Below, piece by piece: positions 21,379-33,520 of a DNA stretch of 64,000 nt. Within the stretch, counting starts at the first letter, position 1, and the number at the start of each line of letters is the position of its first letter. A program made the translations under genes and the position numbers. The DNA is taken from positions 24,179,573-24,243,572 of the forward strand of contig JAOANR010000001.1 of the NCBI GenBank assembly GCA_030278955.1, in the 5' to 3' direction. The notes under the pieces are model-generated. The model had not been told where the DNA came from, made no database searches, and was given only the letters and a program-made list of their open reading frames with translations. The stretch comes from Hygrophila difformis (taxonomy: Eukaryota > Streptophyta > Magnoliopsida > Lamiales > Acanthaceae).

Positions 21379-22963
21379 TGCCATGGATCGAAGCAAAGAA
21401 ATCGAATAGATGAAGATAGGTGAGGGTTTTCGGTTCCCACAAACTCTCAAATGACCTCAAGAATAAATTGATTCATGCTTTCAAGCAAAATGTTCAATAA
21501 TATTTCAAAAGGTCAGTAGCAAGTGTTGGGGGATGGCCTATATATAGGCAAACCCTAGTTACAAGGATTAATTAAGCTAGACAATTAATTAAGGGCTTTA
21601 ATCAACCCATTACAGTAATTAAACAAGCCTAAACAATGTTTTCAACAACTCGGATACAAGGAAACAGTAAACTGGATAAGTTGTGTCGCTAGCCAGGATC
21701 GTGGCGCGATACTGGCCCCGCGACAGGGGTCTCTTCCGCGACAGAGGGTTCCGCAACAGGGGTCTCTTCCGCGACAGAGGGTTCCGCGACAAGGGTCTCT
21801 TCCGCGACAGAGGGTTCCGCGACAAGGGTCTCTTCCGCGACAGAGGGTTCCGCGACAGGGGACTCTTCCGCGACAGAGGGTTCCGCGACAAGGGTCTCTT
21901 CCGCGACAGAGGGTAGCTCCGCGACAAAGGAGCTTGTTCCGCGACAGGGGGTGCTCCGCGACATGCCATGGGCGGCTGGCGACTAGAGACCACGGCTGTG
22001 CTCGGAGGCTGATGGGAGGATATCGGAGGAGGTCCATGTGCTTCGCTGCTGCTGCCGGAAAATTGGAGAAGATGATCGGAGATGGAGAAGCACTTGGCCG
22101 GAGTTGGCGCGGAGGACGAAGGAGGGTCGAAGGGAAAGGCGGCAGCGGCCGTTCTTCTTGGTTGCGCAGGTGGCCGGAGCTTGGAATACAAATTGCGGCG
22201 TATCGGGGTTTTCCTCTTCATCGTAGTTGCGGCTTGCGGGGTGACCGGAATTGCTTGGAGTCGACGAGAGAGGGCCTGTCGGAGCCTTGACGACGATGTT
22301 GACAAGTCCGGTGGGAGATGAGGACATGTCGGAACTTGATGGAGATGCTCGCCGGAGGTAGTGGCGATAATTCGAGGGTTTTTCTTTATCGGGGACAAGT
22401 GCCCCGCCGGAGAAGATGACCGGCAGTTGGCTTCCGGCGGGATGGAGCTTGAGGTTGAAGATGGTGGCAGGTGGAGATGAAGGATCCTGCCCAGAGGGAA
22501 GAGATACGGCTGGAACTCATGGTTGAGATGGAGATCGGAGCTGCGGCGGCACGACGGCAATGATGACGGAGGGGATGATCGGAGAAGGTGGCCGGTGATG
22601 CAATCTCCGTTCCGGCTACTATAGGGTGGTGATGGGCTGCATTCGTTGGGCTGATTTGAAGGAGGGTTGGGCCGGTGGGATTGCTCTTGGGCTCTTGACT
22701 GGTCCGGCCCAATTGAATTAAAAGGGGATTGGGCTTGGTTACAAGTATGGGCCGGTTCATGATTACCAATTGGGCCACTTAAATCCATTTCAATTAAATT
22801 GGTCTCCTTCATTTTCTTCATCCATTTAATTAATTGTAGCCCACTTGAGTTTTGTTCCGGATTACTCCAAATATTTTTCTGTCTGCACAAAATATTTTCC
22901 AGTCGGTTCCAAATAATCGGATTGGGTCGTACGTCAGTCGGGTCGGCCCGGACATCCATGTCA
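21379..22963 (-). repeat. 5' LTR of the nested element
   Basis: 1585 bp, apparently identical to 16645-18229. Identical LTRs imply a very recent insertion, since both are copied from one template at integration. Confidence 0.95.
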
Positions 22964-22968
22964 TATGC

Positions 22969-25900
22969 TAGTTAGATTTATTTTATGTTATTGATTTTCT
23001 GACATATATACTGCGCACCTTGTATGGAGTCATGGTTTGTAAGATAACCATGGGTAGATAACAAGGATATCCTTATGGGATCTATGATAAAATTCAGTCA
23101 ACAACTTATTTAGAAGTTGTTGAACAGTTATGTTAATATTATTAACTTATGGTATTGTGGGATGTTTGGAGCCGTCTTTGAGGCCAATGCAGGTACGGAA
23201 TATCTGGATGACGCTAGTGCGAAATATCGACAAGAAGCACACAAACCGCTAAGCGTGGGGTTACCATCAACAATAATTTCTTCTGCAGGCCCCGTACCTT
23301 ATTGAAGCTGATCAACACTGTTAAATCACTCATGAGGCCATCCAATGATCCTCATTGATACTCTCGCACCATTGATATTTTTCTACTGCTTCGATATTTT
23401 AATAGTTTGAATTACTTGTCATCTATAATGGTATATTATCAGTGCATTATTTAAAATTTTTTCAACTCTTCTACAGTTCCCCAAAATTATATGCTGCATT
23501 CTCACTGACTTCCTTACTTTGTTGGAAGCTTCTTAAGTTTTTGTTTGAGTCAGTTTACCTTTCATTTAGTATTCATTGTTTTAAATTTGTACTACTACTT
23601 CATTTCTATTCGAAGTAGAGTCGTTGTGTAACGAGCATTCGGGTAGTGCCTTCTAATTTCTACGGAATTATTATTCTTATGATAATTCGGAGTCCATATC
23701 CGTCAGTATGATTCATGTTGCTAATTTGAATCATCTCCTTATTGCTTATTCAATTATATTGTTCCTTTATAATAGCTCCCGTCCCAGGATCCTTATTTCT
23801 GCAAACAACGATTTTAGTTGTTTAGCATTTTCCTTCTACTAGTATCGGAATATTTTGACTCCCGATATAATCCTGAATTTACCTTACCCTTGGGAAGTTG
23901 ATCTCACTTTCTACCGTGTGTGGGGATTGTTGTTATTATTTTTTTTTATTTTTTTTATTTTTTTAATTTTTGTGATGCAGGTTCATACCAAGCCAAGAAC
24001 TTCTATGGAACCGTAGAGATAACACTACACTTTATGCAATTGCCATCAGTGATACGAAGCAAAACCTCCCAACAGTGCGAACTTGTGAGCGACTGAGTAA
24101 AGATGTAAGTGGATTATCCGGAATAGAATTAAGTCCCAACGCAATTCAAAGAAATTCTTATGGGATGATTAACGACTTTAACATTTAAGAATTAGGTAAG
24201 ATATCATCAGATGAGATGGAATCCAGGAATGCCATCAAGATGAACGCTACAAGCCATAGATTGAGAAGGCTCTCGGGATAAAATTCACTATAGTTGGGAT
24301 CGATAAGCATGAAACCGGAGTGGAGTGTATTAAATTTCCAGCGTTTCAATGAGAAAACACGAGACTAACGAGAGAACTGTGTGATGAGATACAACAAAAC
24401 ACAGAGCTTTCAAGCCAACATTACGATTGCATATCAGAAATCGTGATGCAAGCCGTATAAGAATGAAAGAAGAATCATGGCAAGATCTTGAGACTCGCGG
24501 ATTACCAACCAATGGTGAGCTCATTTAAAGACAACTCATCTAATCGACCCACTGGAAGTCGACGTAGCATTAGAGAAAAGGCTACCGCTTAAAAATGGAA
24601 TACATGATATAATTTGGATTTTTGTGACTGAATACAGGGTTGTGTATTTGGTTCCAGTGTAAGAGGGAGAAGCATCTGGTGATGCTAGGTTTCTCTTACG
24701 ACATCCAACAACGTTTGAGTTTCCGATTGGTATCGTCTTGGAACTAATTTAAAAAGGTACCTTCCCTCATTCTGTTATAGAATGACGAGTCTATTTCTAA
24801 CCAATAGTACAAGAACGAATAGGGTTCTTTGAAACCTACTGGGTACTATTCTCAAGTTCAAGTGAAATGGTTGGAAGCAATCAATTGTGCTTTTATACGT
24901 GGCAGTATCATATCTGTAATACCGTTGATCGCTTCAACTTGTTAGCTGAGGCCTCTTCCTAATATAAGGCATTTTGCTATACAGGAAGATGCCCTACTTG
25001 TTTATCTTCATAGGGTTTCATGCACAGTAATGTTTGATTTATTAACATTTCCCTCCATTAGCATTCAAGGATACTTGATGCTATCATGAAATTCCAATAT
25101 ATTGGGAAACCTGACTTTCTATTGTGAGATAGAAATCGCTTATTCTCTTTTGCAGGCTACAGTCAGTTCTAGTCAAATCAAGGATATCCGTTGAACGATT
25201 TCAATAATGTTGCACGTAGCATCCCCAACTCCGGAGACTTGAAGAAAAAAAAATCCATAATACTATCGGGTGAGGAGCAGCAAGTTGGCAGTTAATAATC
25301 GGGACCGAATTGAGACAGAATGTGGTTCAACGTAATTTTTGAGGATTGAGTATCTGTCATAGTGGTTACGAGCAGTGGATATTAAAACCTCAATATGAGA
25401 AGAAATCTAGGAAAGTTATCGAACCAACGGGTGGGAGGCGTATATTAATATAATACTCGAACTAATGTGTACTAAAGTTCGAATTGGCAGACAGAATACC
25501 CAAGGAAATTCATTAAGTTCCAGTGTTCCGACGGGGAAACTACGAGATTGAGAGAACAATGGTGCGGCAGGAGGTAATGGAACCGGGAAATGGAGGTCAA
25601 CAACATGATCCAATCTTGGGAAGCATTGTGTAATATATAAAAAGGGCTTAAGAGAAGACATACAATAAGCTCGAGAATCACAAACTACAACCGGATGAAA
25701 ACCATATTGAAGAACTATTTACCTGACAAGACCTACTAAATAAAGTATAGGAGGTGGAATGAAAGGGAACCGCTTGAGATAATATACTGATGAAGGATGA
25801 GAGGCGATGAATCTCTATGAATTTTCAAGGTCAATTCCCATGCAATTAAAAATATCGCCCATAATTTTCGTGATTCTCTTATAACCACCGTCAATGGACA

Positions 25901-26551
25901 AGGAGAGTCTTGATGTCTTTCGAGAATCAATGGGGAAGAAAGTGTGGGCATTTACGAAGAAAGCGGATGAGTACATAACTCATCAAGCGAACAACTGGAA
26001 TTGACAAAAGTCATCGGAGACATAATGAAAGGAAATTGCCACCCGGGGCATGATTTTCTCACTATCAACCGCAAAACACAAGAAATATGTTGACTTCGTA
26101 CTAGAATCAACAAGAATGAAAGTATAGAATCATGTGAGAAAGAGTAACTCCTCAGAATGAGTACGGTTGAATCCTTAGATCGTCAAGTGAAAGTAGGAGT
26201 TGGTGAAATTTTTCAGGGCAGGTTGAAAGAAAACTCAAACGTGTAAAAGGTTATGTTGACCTGAAGAAGTAAAGTGTGGAATATGGATAATAAATTGGGT
26301 GCGCAAGCTATCAAATCATAAGTCCGGTGGGGAAGTAAAGAAAATCTAGAATCGGGTCCATTGACTCAATAGATGCGATGCAAGCATGAACGCATACGAT
26401 GGGTCCCACATAATTCAGAGAAGTATAGTGCATACTACAAGGAAACACCGCTTAATATGTTGAGATAAGTATCTTAAGAGTCGTGAACAATGAGATCAAT
26501 GATGGTGACCTCCGTAGCCATATCCTCACATCATTCGAGGACGAATGATTC
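22969..26551 (+). other. Non-coding internal region of the large LTR element
   Basis: 3.6 kb without a credible ORF, gag-pol motif or RNA gene. Two stretches about 1.18 kb apart (around 24330-24400 and 25510-25580) share a weak ttaa(a)ttccag-gtt-gagaaaac-acgaga pattern, and the text around 23830 and 25045 also looks related, suggesting an old internal duplication. A purine-rich part precedes the polypurine tract. Confidence 0.6.
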
Positions 26552-26565
26552 TAAGGGGGAGGGAT
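26552..26565 (+). other. Polypurine tract of the large LTR element
   Basis: aagggggagggat lies immediately upstream of the right LTR start TGTAACATCCCGGG. Confidence 0.88.
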
Positions 26566-29256
26566 TGTAACATCCCGGGTAATTAATTTATTTTAATTAA
26601 ATTAATTACATTTTAATAAGCTTAATTTCCTAATAGGGGCTAATAATTGTAAGTTATTGGGCTAAGTCCAAACACTTAAAATAGGCCCAACATTGGAAGC
26701 TCAACATCCAAGCCTATGCACTCATTAGTCCTCCATTTTGATCGGCCCGGCCCGCCTCCATTTGACCGACCCATTAGTCCAATTCCCTCATATACACGGT
26801 TGAGTGGGGTGGAGATTCCATTTCATTCTCATCAAGACACCACTACCGCCACTTAGGGGAAAATGGAAGAGCATTTCTTTGACTTGGAAAATTGGGGGAG
26901 ATTATTCAAGATTGGGATGGAAGAGGCAAGCATCTATCAAATTGTAAGTATAATTCTTGTTTAGTTTTTGATTTGGATGACTTTATGAAGATATTGAAAT
27001 GGAAGAGTGAGGGTGACGAGATGGGTTGGAAGATTAGGAAAAGTTGAGGATTTAATCTACAAACTAGCTAACATGTTTTTATTTGAGATGAGTTGAGATG
27101 CTAGAAGATTTGGTGGTGGAATCTTTCAAGAAGTATTTCCTATTGTTAGTCTATATTATGGATGGGTAAAAGATAAACTTTGGGGATGATGTAGGAGGTA
27201 ACGGTGGTGGTGAAAATTCTTGAATTGGAGTCCAAAAATTTATGGGTTTTGGCTTTGAAATTTTTAAGATTGTTTCTTGCTAGTTTTATAAGTAATTTAT
27301 ATTTTAAAATGAGATTTTGGGTGGGTGCCGAGAGATGAAGAGTTGGGTGATTTAGTAATTAAAGTTTGGAAAGTGTAACTAGTGTTCTTAAATTGAAGAT
27401 TTTGATGGATGCATGGTGGTAAAGTATTTCGAAATTGGTGGTGTATTGAAGATGATGAAAAGTTTGGTGATTTTATTGTTCTTTGTTGGACCTTTGTTAA
27501 GGGACCTTGTTTTATCTCAATTTTTTTATTCTTGAGTATGCATGTTGGGAAGCAAGTGTCTTTACTAAATTTCTTGTTGACAATTTAAATTGGAGAAGGA
27601 AATGGAGTGGAGAAATGTAAGAATGGAGAGAGGTGGAAATTGATATTTTGTTCTTGACATTTTAATGTAGATTGAAGTTGGAATGGGAGCTCACCAAATT
27701 GAAGTTGAGAAACCCAATTCGTCAAAGAATTTAAAGGCAAGGGATAGGATAATGCTTGATTTGAATAATGGTAGCAAGATGGGAAAATGAGTTTTGTTTT
27801 TGGACAGTCCGCCTTGGCGTATTTTGACGCTAGGGAGCCATTCTTGGCGTCGCTAGCCTAGTTGACGCCAAGCAGGGATGAATTTTTCCCCACCATCAGT
27901 TCTGGCGTTTTCTGACGCCAGAATGTTCTTTTTGGCATCGGTAGCCTTGCCGACGCCAGCTGCTGAAATTTCCCATTTTCCAGGGTTGGCGTTTACTTAC
28001 GCTAGACATCCTGTTTTGGCGTAGTTAGCCTTGTCTACGCTAGAAATTCTAATTTCATATTTTTGTGACTTCTTACTATTATATCTTCCTCGATATAAGT
28101 TTATTGATGTTGGAGCATGTTGGAACTTACGAGCTACGAACCTAGATAAATTCATAAGTTTATCTTATGTGATTATACGTTAAAATTGGAATTATATTGT
28201 GGTTGTCGTTATGCGAGGCTTGGCAAACCTCAGTCGTACATATGTGGGTATTTTGAGTTTATTCGATGTGCTTGAGTTGGGATTTATTCCCTTGACTGGA
28301 TTTGACCTGTAGGATATTCAGCTGATATCTCAGGTCTGTGTGTTGTGCGTGTGGCACGATGCGGCAATTGGGGAGTGAACCCTTTGCCATGACCCGCTAG
28401 ACGCCGCTCTGGTCAGTGACGACTATCCGGCTCCCTCACCAGTGTTATTGGCCCTGCGTAGGCTGTTCGTCCGCGGCGGGGGCGACGTTGACAGGCAGTT
28501 CATTGTGATGGGAGAGGGTGGTGTCCTCTCGCCAATGATGACTGTCGACCATGGTTATTAGGAAACGCGTTAGACATGATTAATTGCTGCATTTAGGATA
28601 GATAGACACATAGGTCATATCATTCATTTCATCATGTCATAACATTTATCTGGTTGCAGTGGTTGAAGCACCGGTATGGGACGGTGTGATGGTTTGCATT
28701 CTTTTACTTATTTATTTAATTACTTTGTTAATGTTTGACAGTAGTATGTGTTTGATGTATCCCCATCCCCCATTATTCTTCCCTTGCTCAGTACCCGTAC
28801 TGACCCCCTGCTGTTTTTCTTTTATAGATACTCCGAGGATGCGCAGTGTATTGGGCATATTGAAGGGTTGGGAATGAGCGAATGTAAATTAGTTCTTTTA
28901 AATGGTCATTACATATATATTTAGTTACCATGATTTATTTTACCGTATACGATCATTATGCTATCTTAAGATTGTAGAAATATTTAGAAAGGGCCGGTGA
29001 GCCGTACTTGAGGTAGAGCTTTGATCTGATTGTCGTTTATTTACTATAAACGGAATATGGAAATGGTAACAGTGCGGTGACCCGGATATGCTGATTTGTT
29101 TTTGCGACTCATTATATGGGTGTTGTTGGATTTTCTGATTCTACAGGTACTCAGCTTCGTGTTACAGACCCTAAGTTGACTGGCCAACAGCTTAGGTGCT
29201 GTAGCATGGCAGTGACGTCACGAAAATTTTTGGTTTAAAATTTTCGGGACGTTACA
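26566..29256 (+). repeat. 3' LTR of the large LTR element
   Basis: 2691 bp, TGTAACATCCC...GACGTTACA, followed by the target duplication CTCAA. It lacks the Stowaway present in the 5' LTR and carries the same hairpin cluster (27811-28051). Confidence 0.93.
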
Positions 29257-29261
29257 CTCAA

Positions 29262-30667
29262 TTCAAAAGTAATCTTATCCGATGATTCATCCACATTAAT
29301 TAAAGTAATCACTTGAATCAATAAAAATATAGGATGATCCTTATATATAATTGTAGGAAGATCCTTATATAATTGTAATAGATATGTATAAATTAATTAA
29401 TAAATCATACTAATATTGAATGGTTTATTTTAATAAATTAATAAATTATTCTAATGATATTTAAATGTTATATATAGAAGAGATTTTTGGGAGAGAAATT
29501 AACATAAGAGATTTACATTTAATGTGAAACAATCATTGGAGGGATTAATTGAGAATATAATTAATTTATCATTTTGGATTAGTGACTAAAGATTGAGGAC
29601 AACTAAATTACATTAATTATCGATTATTTAAGGGATAATTTATTAATATCCATTGATTAATCGAGAATAAATAATTTACCTTTTTGGAAAATAATTTCAA
29701 TATGATTTCAATAATGTGATTTCAATATGATTTCAATAATGTGGAAACTGAGTATATTTTCATTTGTTCAATTCAAATAAAAAACTTATCTTACACAAAA
29801 TATAGAACTTGCTAGGCATTGTGTTAAACTTGTATACACTTCTCAGTTGAATGAAATATAAAAGATTGCGAGAAACAAATGGAGAAAAATGATATAAACA
29901 AATTTCATACTATCTCTTATTGAATGAAACACCAAAGATTGTGAGAAACCAATGGAAAAACATGATATAGACAAATTTCAGACTATCTCTTATTGAATGA
30001 AACACAAAAGATTGTGAGAACCTAATGCTACAACAACTAAATTCATCCAATTATTTACACTTGGTGGAACAAATCTCTCCACAAAAACAATAGCCAAACA
30101 AATCTTTCCCCAAAAGATGAAGTGATATGGGAAATCGCCGAGTATTTAACATAGAAAAAGATGCCGCAACAATTGATTTATTATTGTATGGTTATGAATA
30201 ATCCTTATCTCTTCATCCCTTCAAGATGCTCTTCGTCATTTGAGTTTGTAATCTCGTTTTCCCAATAACTGTCACCAAAACAACAACAAAAGAGAACAAA
30301 AATATTAGCAAAATACTGAGAAATAAACATGAATTCGAATAATAAAAGCTAGAACATGGTGAGGAGATGTATTTGTTAAATGGAACATTGAGAGAAATGT
30401 TAAATGAAGATGTAAGGATATGATTTTGAGGGGATTATAATAGACACATATTTATAGGAGAATGAGATAAATGAGATATAGGGATTGTTGGAGCACGGTC
30501 CGGGGCAATTTTATAATTATCAGCGAGGTGGAGCACGGTCCAGTGGCAGTGCGGTAAATATTTTAGTGTGTGTGAGAGAATGTAAAAAAGTGATTTTTGT
30601 GAGGGGAAAAAATTTGGGCGGGAATGTGTGTGTGTGTGGGACTATTTTGTTTTAGATTATATATAGA
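29262..30667 (-). other. 5' part of the Helitron
   Basis: 29262-29690 repeats the AT-rich Helitron modules. 29770-30030 holds two diverged copies of a gaatgaaacac(c/a)aaagattgtgag segment. 30170-30275 contains a short minus-strand stretch after a cag acceptor-like site that could read YWENEITNSNDEEHLEGMKR then stop, possibly a captured or relic exon (weak). Near 30490-30550 ggagcacggtcc is repeated, followed by a GT-rich run and the terminus. Confidence 0.55.
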
Positions 30668-30745
30668 TGGGTTACCACACTTCATAACATAATTACCACA
30701 TTTCTAAAATATTTTATCACACATGTAAAAGGAAACTTTACCGCA
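30668..30745. repeat. Remainder of the array unit split by the Helitron
   Basis: tgggttaccacacttcataac... continues the unit left of 3339. The array stops near 30745 (gcacggtccatg). Confidence 0.8.
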
Positions 30746-31216
30746 CGGTCCATGTGGTGTATGATCGTTTAATGTAATACAATAGAATTAACAATTGAGT
30801 TTCCGTATTAACAAATGTATGGAACCCAATGAATTACCAATGACATTCAATTGATGATCATGTATGGAACATATGATAAATGATGTAATATGATGTAATG
30901 ATGGAGTATATCGTGTTTCTCAATTCTATTAACATGCACCGATGAGAAATGTTGTAATGATTGAGTCTCCAACCTTGGCGCCACTAGAAAAAGGTAATAG
31001 GATGCCTGTTGTACGCATAATCACGATAAAATGGTGCGTGGTAATCCAATCAATGCGATGTGGTAATGCGATTACAAGAGGTGTCGTAAACAAATACGTA
31101 ATACCGTGGTAATATAATAATATGATTTGTGGTCACGGATGTTGGGACGGTCAACTAGGGTTATTGGGCGGTCAACTAGGGTTTGAGACCGTCCAAACAA
31201 CATGGTAAATGTTCAT
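30746..31216. other. Outer-repeat interior, no gene seen
   Basis: AT-rich DNA with no ORF of note. It includes ggacggtcaactagggtt twice near 31145-31190. Confidence 0.5.
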
Positions 31217-32040
31217 ATATATATATACGTGGTAAAATATTTTTGAAAGTGTGGTAATTAAGAATGAGAACATTGAATTTTGGGGATTTTTGTGGGGGGG
31301 GGGGGGAAACTTGGTAACATGAAGAGTGAGGAATATTGTAAAGTTTCCTTTTACAAGTGTGGTAAAATATTTTGAAAATGTGGTAAGTAGGTTATGAAGT
31401 TTGGTAACCCAATTTTTTTTAAAATAAGAACATTGAATTTGAGGGATTTTGGGGGAAGAAAACGTGGTAGCATGACGAGTGAGGAATATAGTAAAATTTT
31501 ATTTATGAACGTGGTAACCTAGCGAGGAAGATTGTGGTAGCCGTCAATAGTATAGTGTGGTAAAATCACATTTATGAACGTGGTCACTAAGAGAGGCGGA
31601 TTGTGGTAAAATTCCATTGAGAAGTGTGGTAACCAATATTTTTTGGATTGAAATAACATTAAAATATTAAATTATAGGAATTTGAATTAAAAAAATATGG
31701 TAACCGACTAAGTACAAATATGGTAACCTTCAATAGTATTGTGTGGTAAAATCACTTTTAGGAACGTGGTAACAAAGAGGCGGATTGTGGTAAAATTCCA
31801 TTGAGAAGTGTGGTAACCGATATTTTTTGGATTGAAATAACATTAAAATATTAAATTATGAGAATTGAAATAAATTAAGATTTTATGTGGATTGAGTAAT
31901 ATAATTTGTGGTAACCAACTTACTTTAAGTTTGGTATCCAATAATTTAAAGAAATGGTAACCAATTATTTCATATTATGGTAATCAAGTAATGAGGATCG
32001 TGGTAACTGAAAACTTCATTATGTGGTAACCAATGGGACG
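31217..32040. repeat. Inverted GTGGTAA array (opposite orientation to 2271-3338)
   Basis: Copies of gtggtaaaatattttgaaa, gagaacattgaattttggggattt, a G run (31291-31304) and aacatgaagagtgaggaata are the reverse complement of the left array. More diverged gtggtaacc units follow, including a duplicated aatattttttggattgaaataac block near 31630 and 31820. Confidence 0.75.
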
Positions 32041-32225
32041 GTCTTGGGACGGTCCTGGTGAACCTTCCAAACATTTTGTCCATTTCAGAGAGTTCCGGAC
32101 GGTCACGGGACGGTCGTAGGACGGTCCTGGAGGACTGTCCCAATATTTTTTATCCATTCCAGAGAGTTCTGGACGGTCGTGGGACGGTCCTTCCAATGGT
32201 TTTGTCCATTTCAAAGAGTTCCGGA
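32036..32225. repeat. Three diverged repeats of about 70 bp rich in GGACGGTC
   Basis: Each unit runs gggacggtc..., a cttccaa/gtcccaa step, ttttgtccatt, then cagagagttc(c/t)gga. Three units in tandem. Confidence 0.7.
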
Positions 32226-33520
32226 TGATTATTTAACAAGCACAAATGCACATCTAACATAAAAATTTCATTTAAAAATATCAATTATTATAAAATCACA
32301 TAATATCAAATTCACACAACGATTACGATTTACAAATATATAATCCAATAAACTATACCACCAATAATCTATAACACAAAAAGAATACTAATTCAAATGG
32401 AAACCAATTGCAATAACCCAAACCCAACAATTCAAATCTGTCATCACTAAACATTTCATTCTACATCAAATAATTCGGTTTTACAATGTTTGGGATCTAT
32501 CTCTTAACGACAAGCTTATCCTTTCTCAGTTTCGTAAAATGCCCAAATCGAGTGGCTTCAATTGCTTCTCTGTGCCCATCCGACCATCTTATATCCACAT
32601 CGTCCACAAAATCTCTAAGACATTTAGCCGAGCACCGGAGAGCCCGAAATTCATATCCTTCCTCACCTTATAAACACCTTTGCTAGCACAATTATATTAC
32701 TAACATTCATCGAAGAATCAAAATTTTGACAAACATCTACAATCCAATGAATCTATGCAACAAAAAGACAAAAATTATTCAACAATTAACAATATCCAAC
32801 AATAACACAAAAATTCCAAAAAATCCAACACCACCCGTCGGTTACCACCCCTTTCTTCACAAATCCAAAAATTTCACTTAATTCGTTTTAAAAGAGCGTG
32901 CAATCTACCAATAGCTTCCCAATAACATGAATTTAAGTTTAAATCAACCAAAAAAAAAAAAAACTCCCCAATTTATATGCCAAATCCATCGCCCTTCACC
33001 CACTTCAAACTTTAAGAAAATCCCAACTCAAATCAACAAGAACACAATCAAAGCTACATTTTCAATGTAATCAACAAAAGTACATTAATCCCGGGCAATG
33101 CCAAGGCTCTACACATCCAAAACCAATCTACAAGTTTTGTAACTCAAAATTGTGGTAAAAAATAAAAATAAAAAACCAATCCATTCGGGCATTTAATCGA
33201 ACACCACATTCAAAGTATTAACATTTCGTCAACTATTATTTGCACAAATTCACCCACTTCAACATACAAATCAAGCCTCATATTATCAAACACTTAACAC
33301 AAATCAAACTCACACAATTTCTATATCAAAATCACAAACCCAACACAATGCACAACAACATATTGAAAAAAAAAGGGACCGAATGAAGCCTACCATCGAC
33401 ATTGTGGCATCTTCCTTCCCTTTGCTCCTCTTTTTGGATCGTCTCCTCCCTACCAGTACTTCCTCCTCCTTGCTTTTATTCACAGTAGTTGAAGGTTCTT
33501 GATTACTTACAATTTTTCCT
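32226..33520 (-). pseudogene. Possible Ulp1/DUF1985-like host-gene fragments in the outer repeat
   Basis: On the minus strand about 32652-32493 reads GYEFRALRCSAKCLRDFVDD and later GHREAIEATRFGHF, ending at a stop. This resembles, from memory, the region N-terminal to Ulp1-type peptidases in plant Mutator-like (Kaonashi-type) and related proteins. A basic stretch (VLVGRRRSKKRSKGKED) is open at about 33495-33400 before a possible gt donor. No long ORF joins them and upstream stops occur, so a working gene is not supported. The family call is tentative. The AC-rich stretch between them shows nothing else. Confidence 0.3.

Larger units (their letters stand above)
16645..22963 (-). mobile_element. 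Young non-autonomous LTR retrotransposon nested in the large LTR element
   Basis: Two 1585-bp LTRs (16645-18229 and 21379-22963) appear identical. On the minus strand each runs TGACATGGATG...CCATGGCA. The target duplication TATGC is at 16640-16644 and 22964-22968. A tRNA-Met primer-binding site and a polypurine tract are in the correct minus-strand positions. The internal region is only 3149 bp and holds no protease, RT, RNase H or integrase motif, just one long ORF, so the element must borrow enzymes. It interrupts the host element 90 bp after that element's primer-binding site. Confidence 0.95.
13057..29256 (+). mobile_element. Large LTR retrotransposon without recognisable gag-pol (LARD-like)
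   Basis: LTRs lie at 13057-16539 (3483 bp, 2691 bp without an inserted MITE) and 26566-29256 (2691 bp). Both run TGTAACATC...GGACGTTACA. The 5-bp duplication CTCAA is at 13052-13056 and 29257-29261. A tRNA-Met primer-binding site follows the left LTR and a polypurine tract precedes the right LTR. Without its nested insertions the element is about 9.1 kb with a 3.7-kb internal region. That region shows no gag, protease, RT or integrase motif in any frame I could follow, so it is probably mobilised by a partner. The attcgaggacgaatg segment before the polypurine tract resembles the 3' end of Tekay/Del-type Ty3 elements, a hint of lineage only. The LTRs differ at roughly twenty positions by eye. 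Confidence 0.92.
3339..30667 (-). mobile_element. Helitron (minus strand), non-autonomous, expanded by nested insertions
   Basis: On the minus strand the element begins TCTATATATAATC at 30667 and ends CTAG at 3342-3339. The end is preceded by a GC-rich hairpin (3352-3368) inside otherwise AT-rich DNA. These are the hallmark Helitron termini (5' TC, 3' CTRR, subterminal hairpin). The flanks are A and T as expected, with no target duplication. The insertion splits a repeat unit: intact units read ...aaaaaatttgggttacc, whereas here aaaaa is on the left and tgggttacc on the right. Removing the LINE, the LINE fragment, the LTR element and their target duplications leaves about 5.2 kb. That core is AT-rich and non-coding; no Rep or helicase domain was seen, so it is called non-autonomous. 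Confidence 0.85.
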
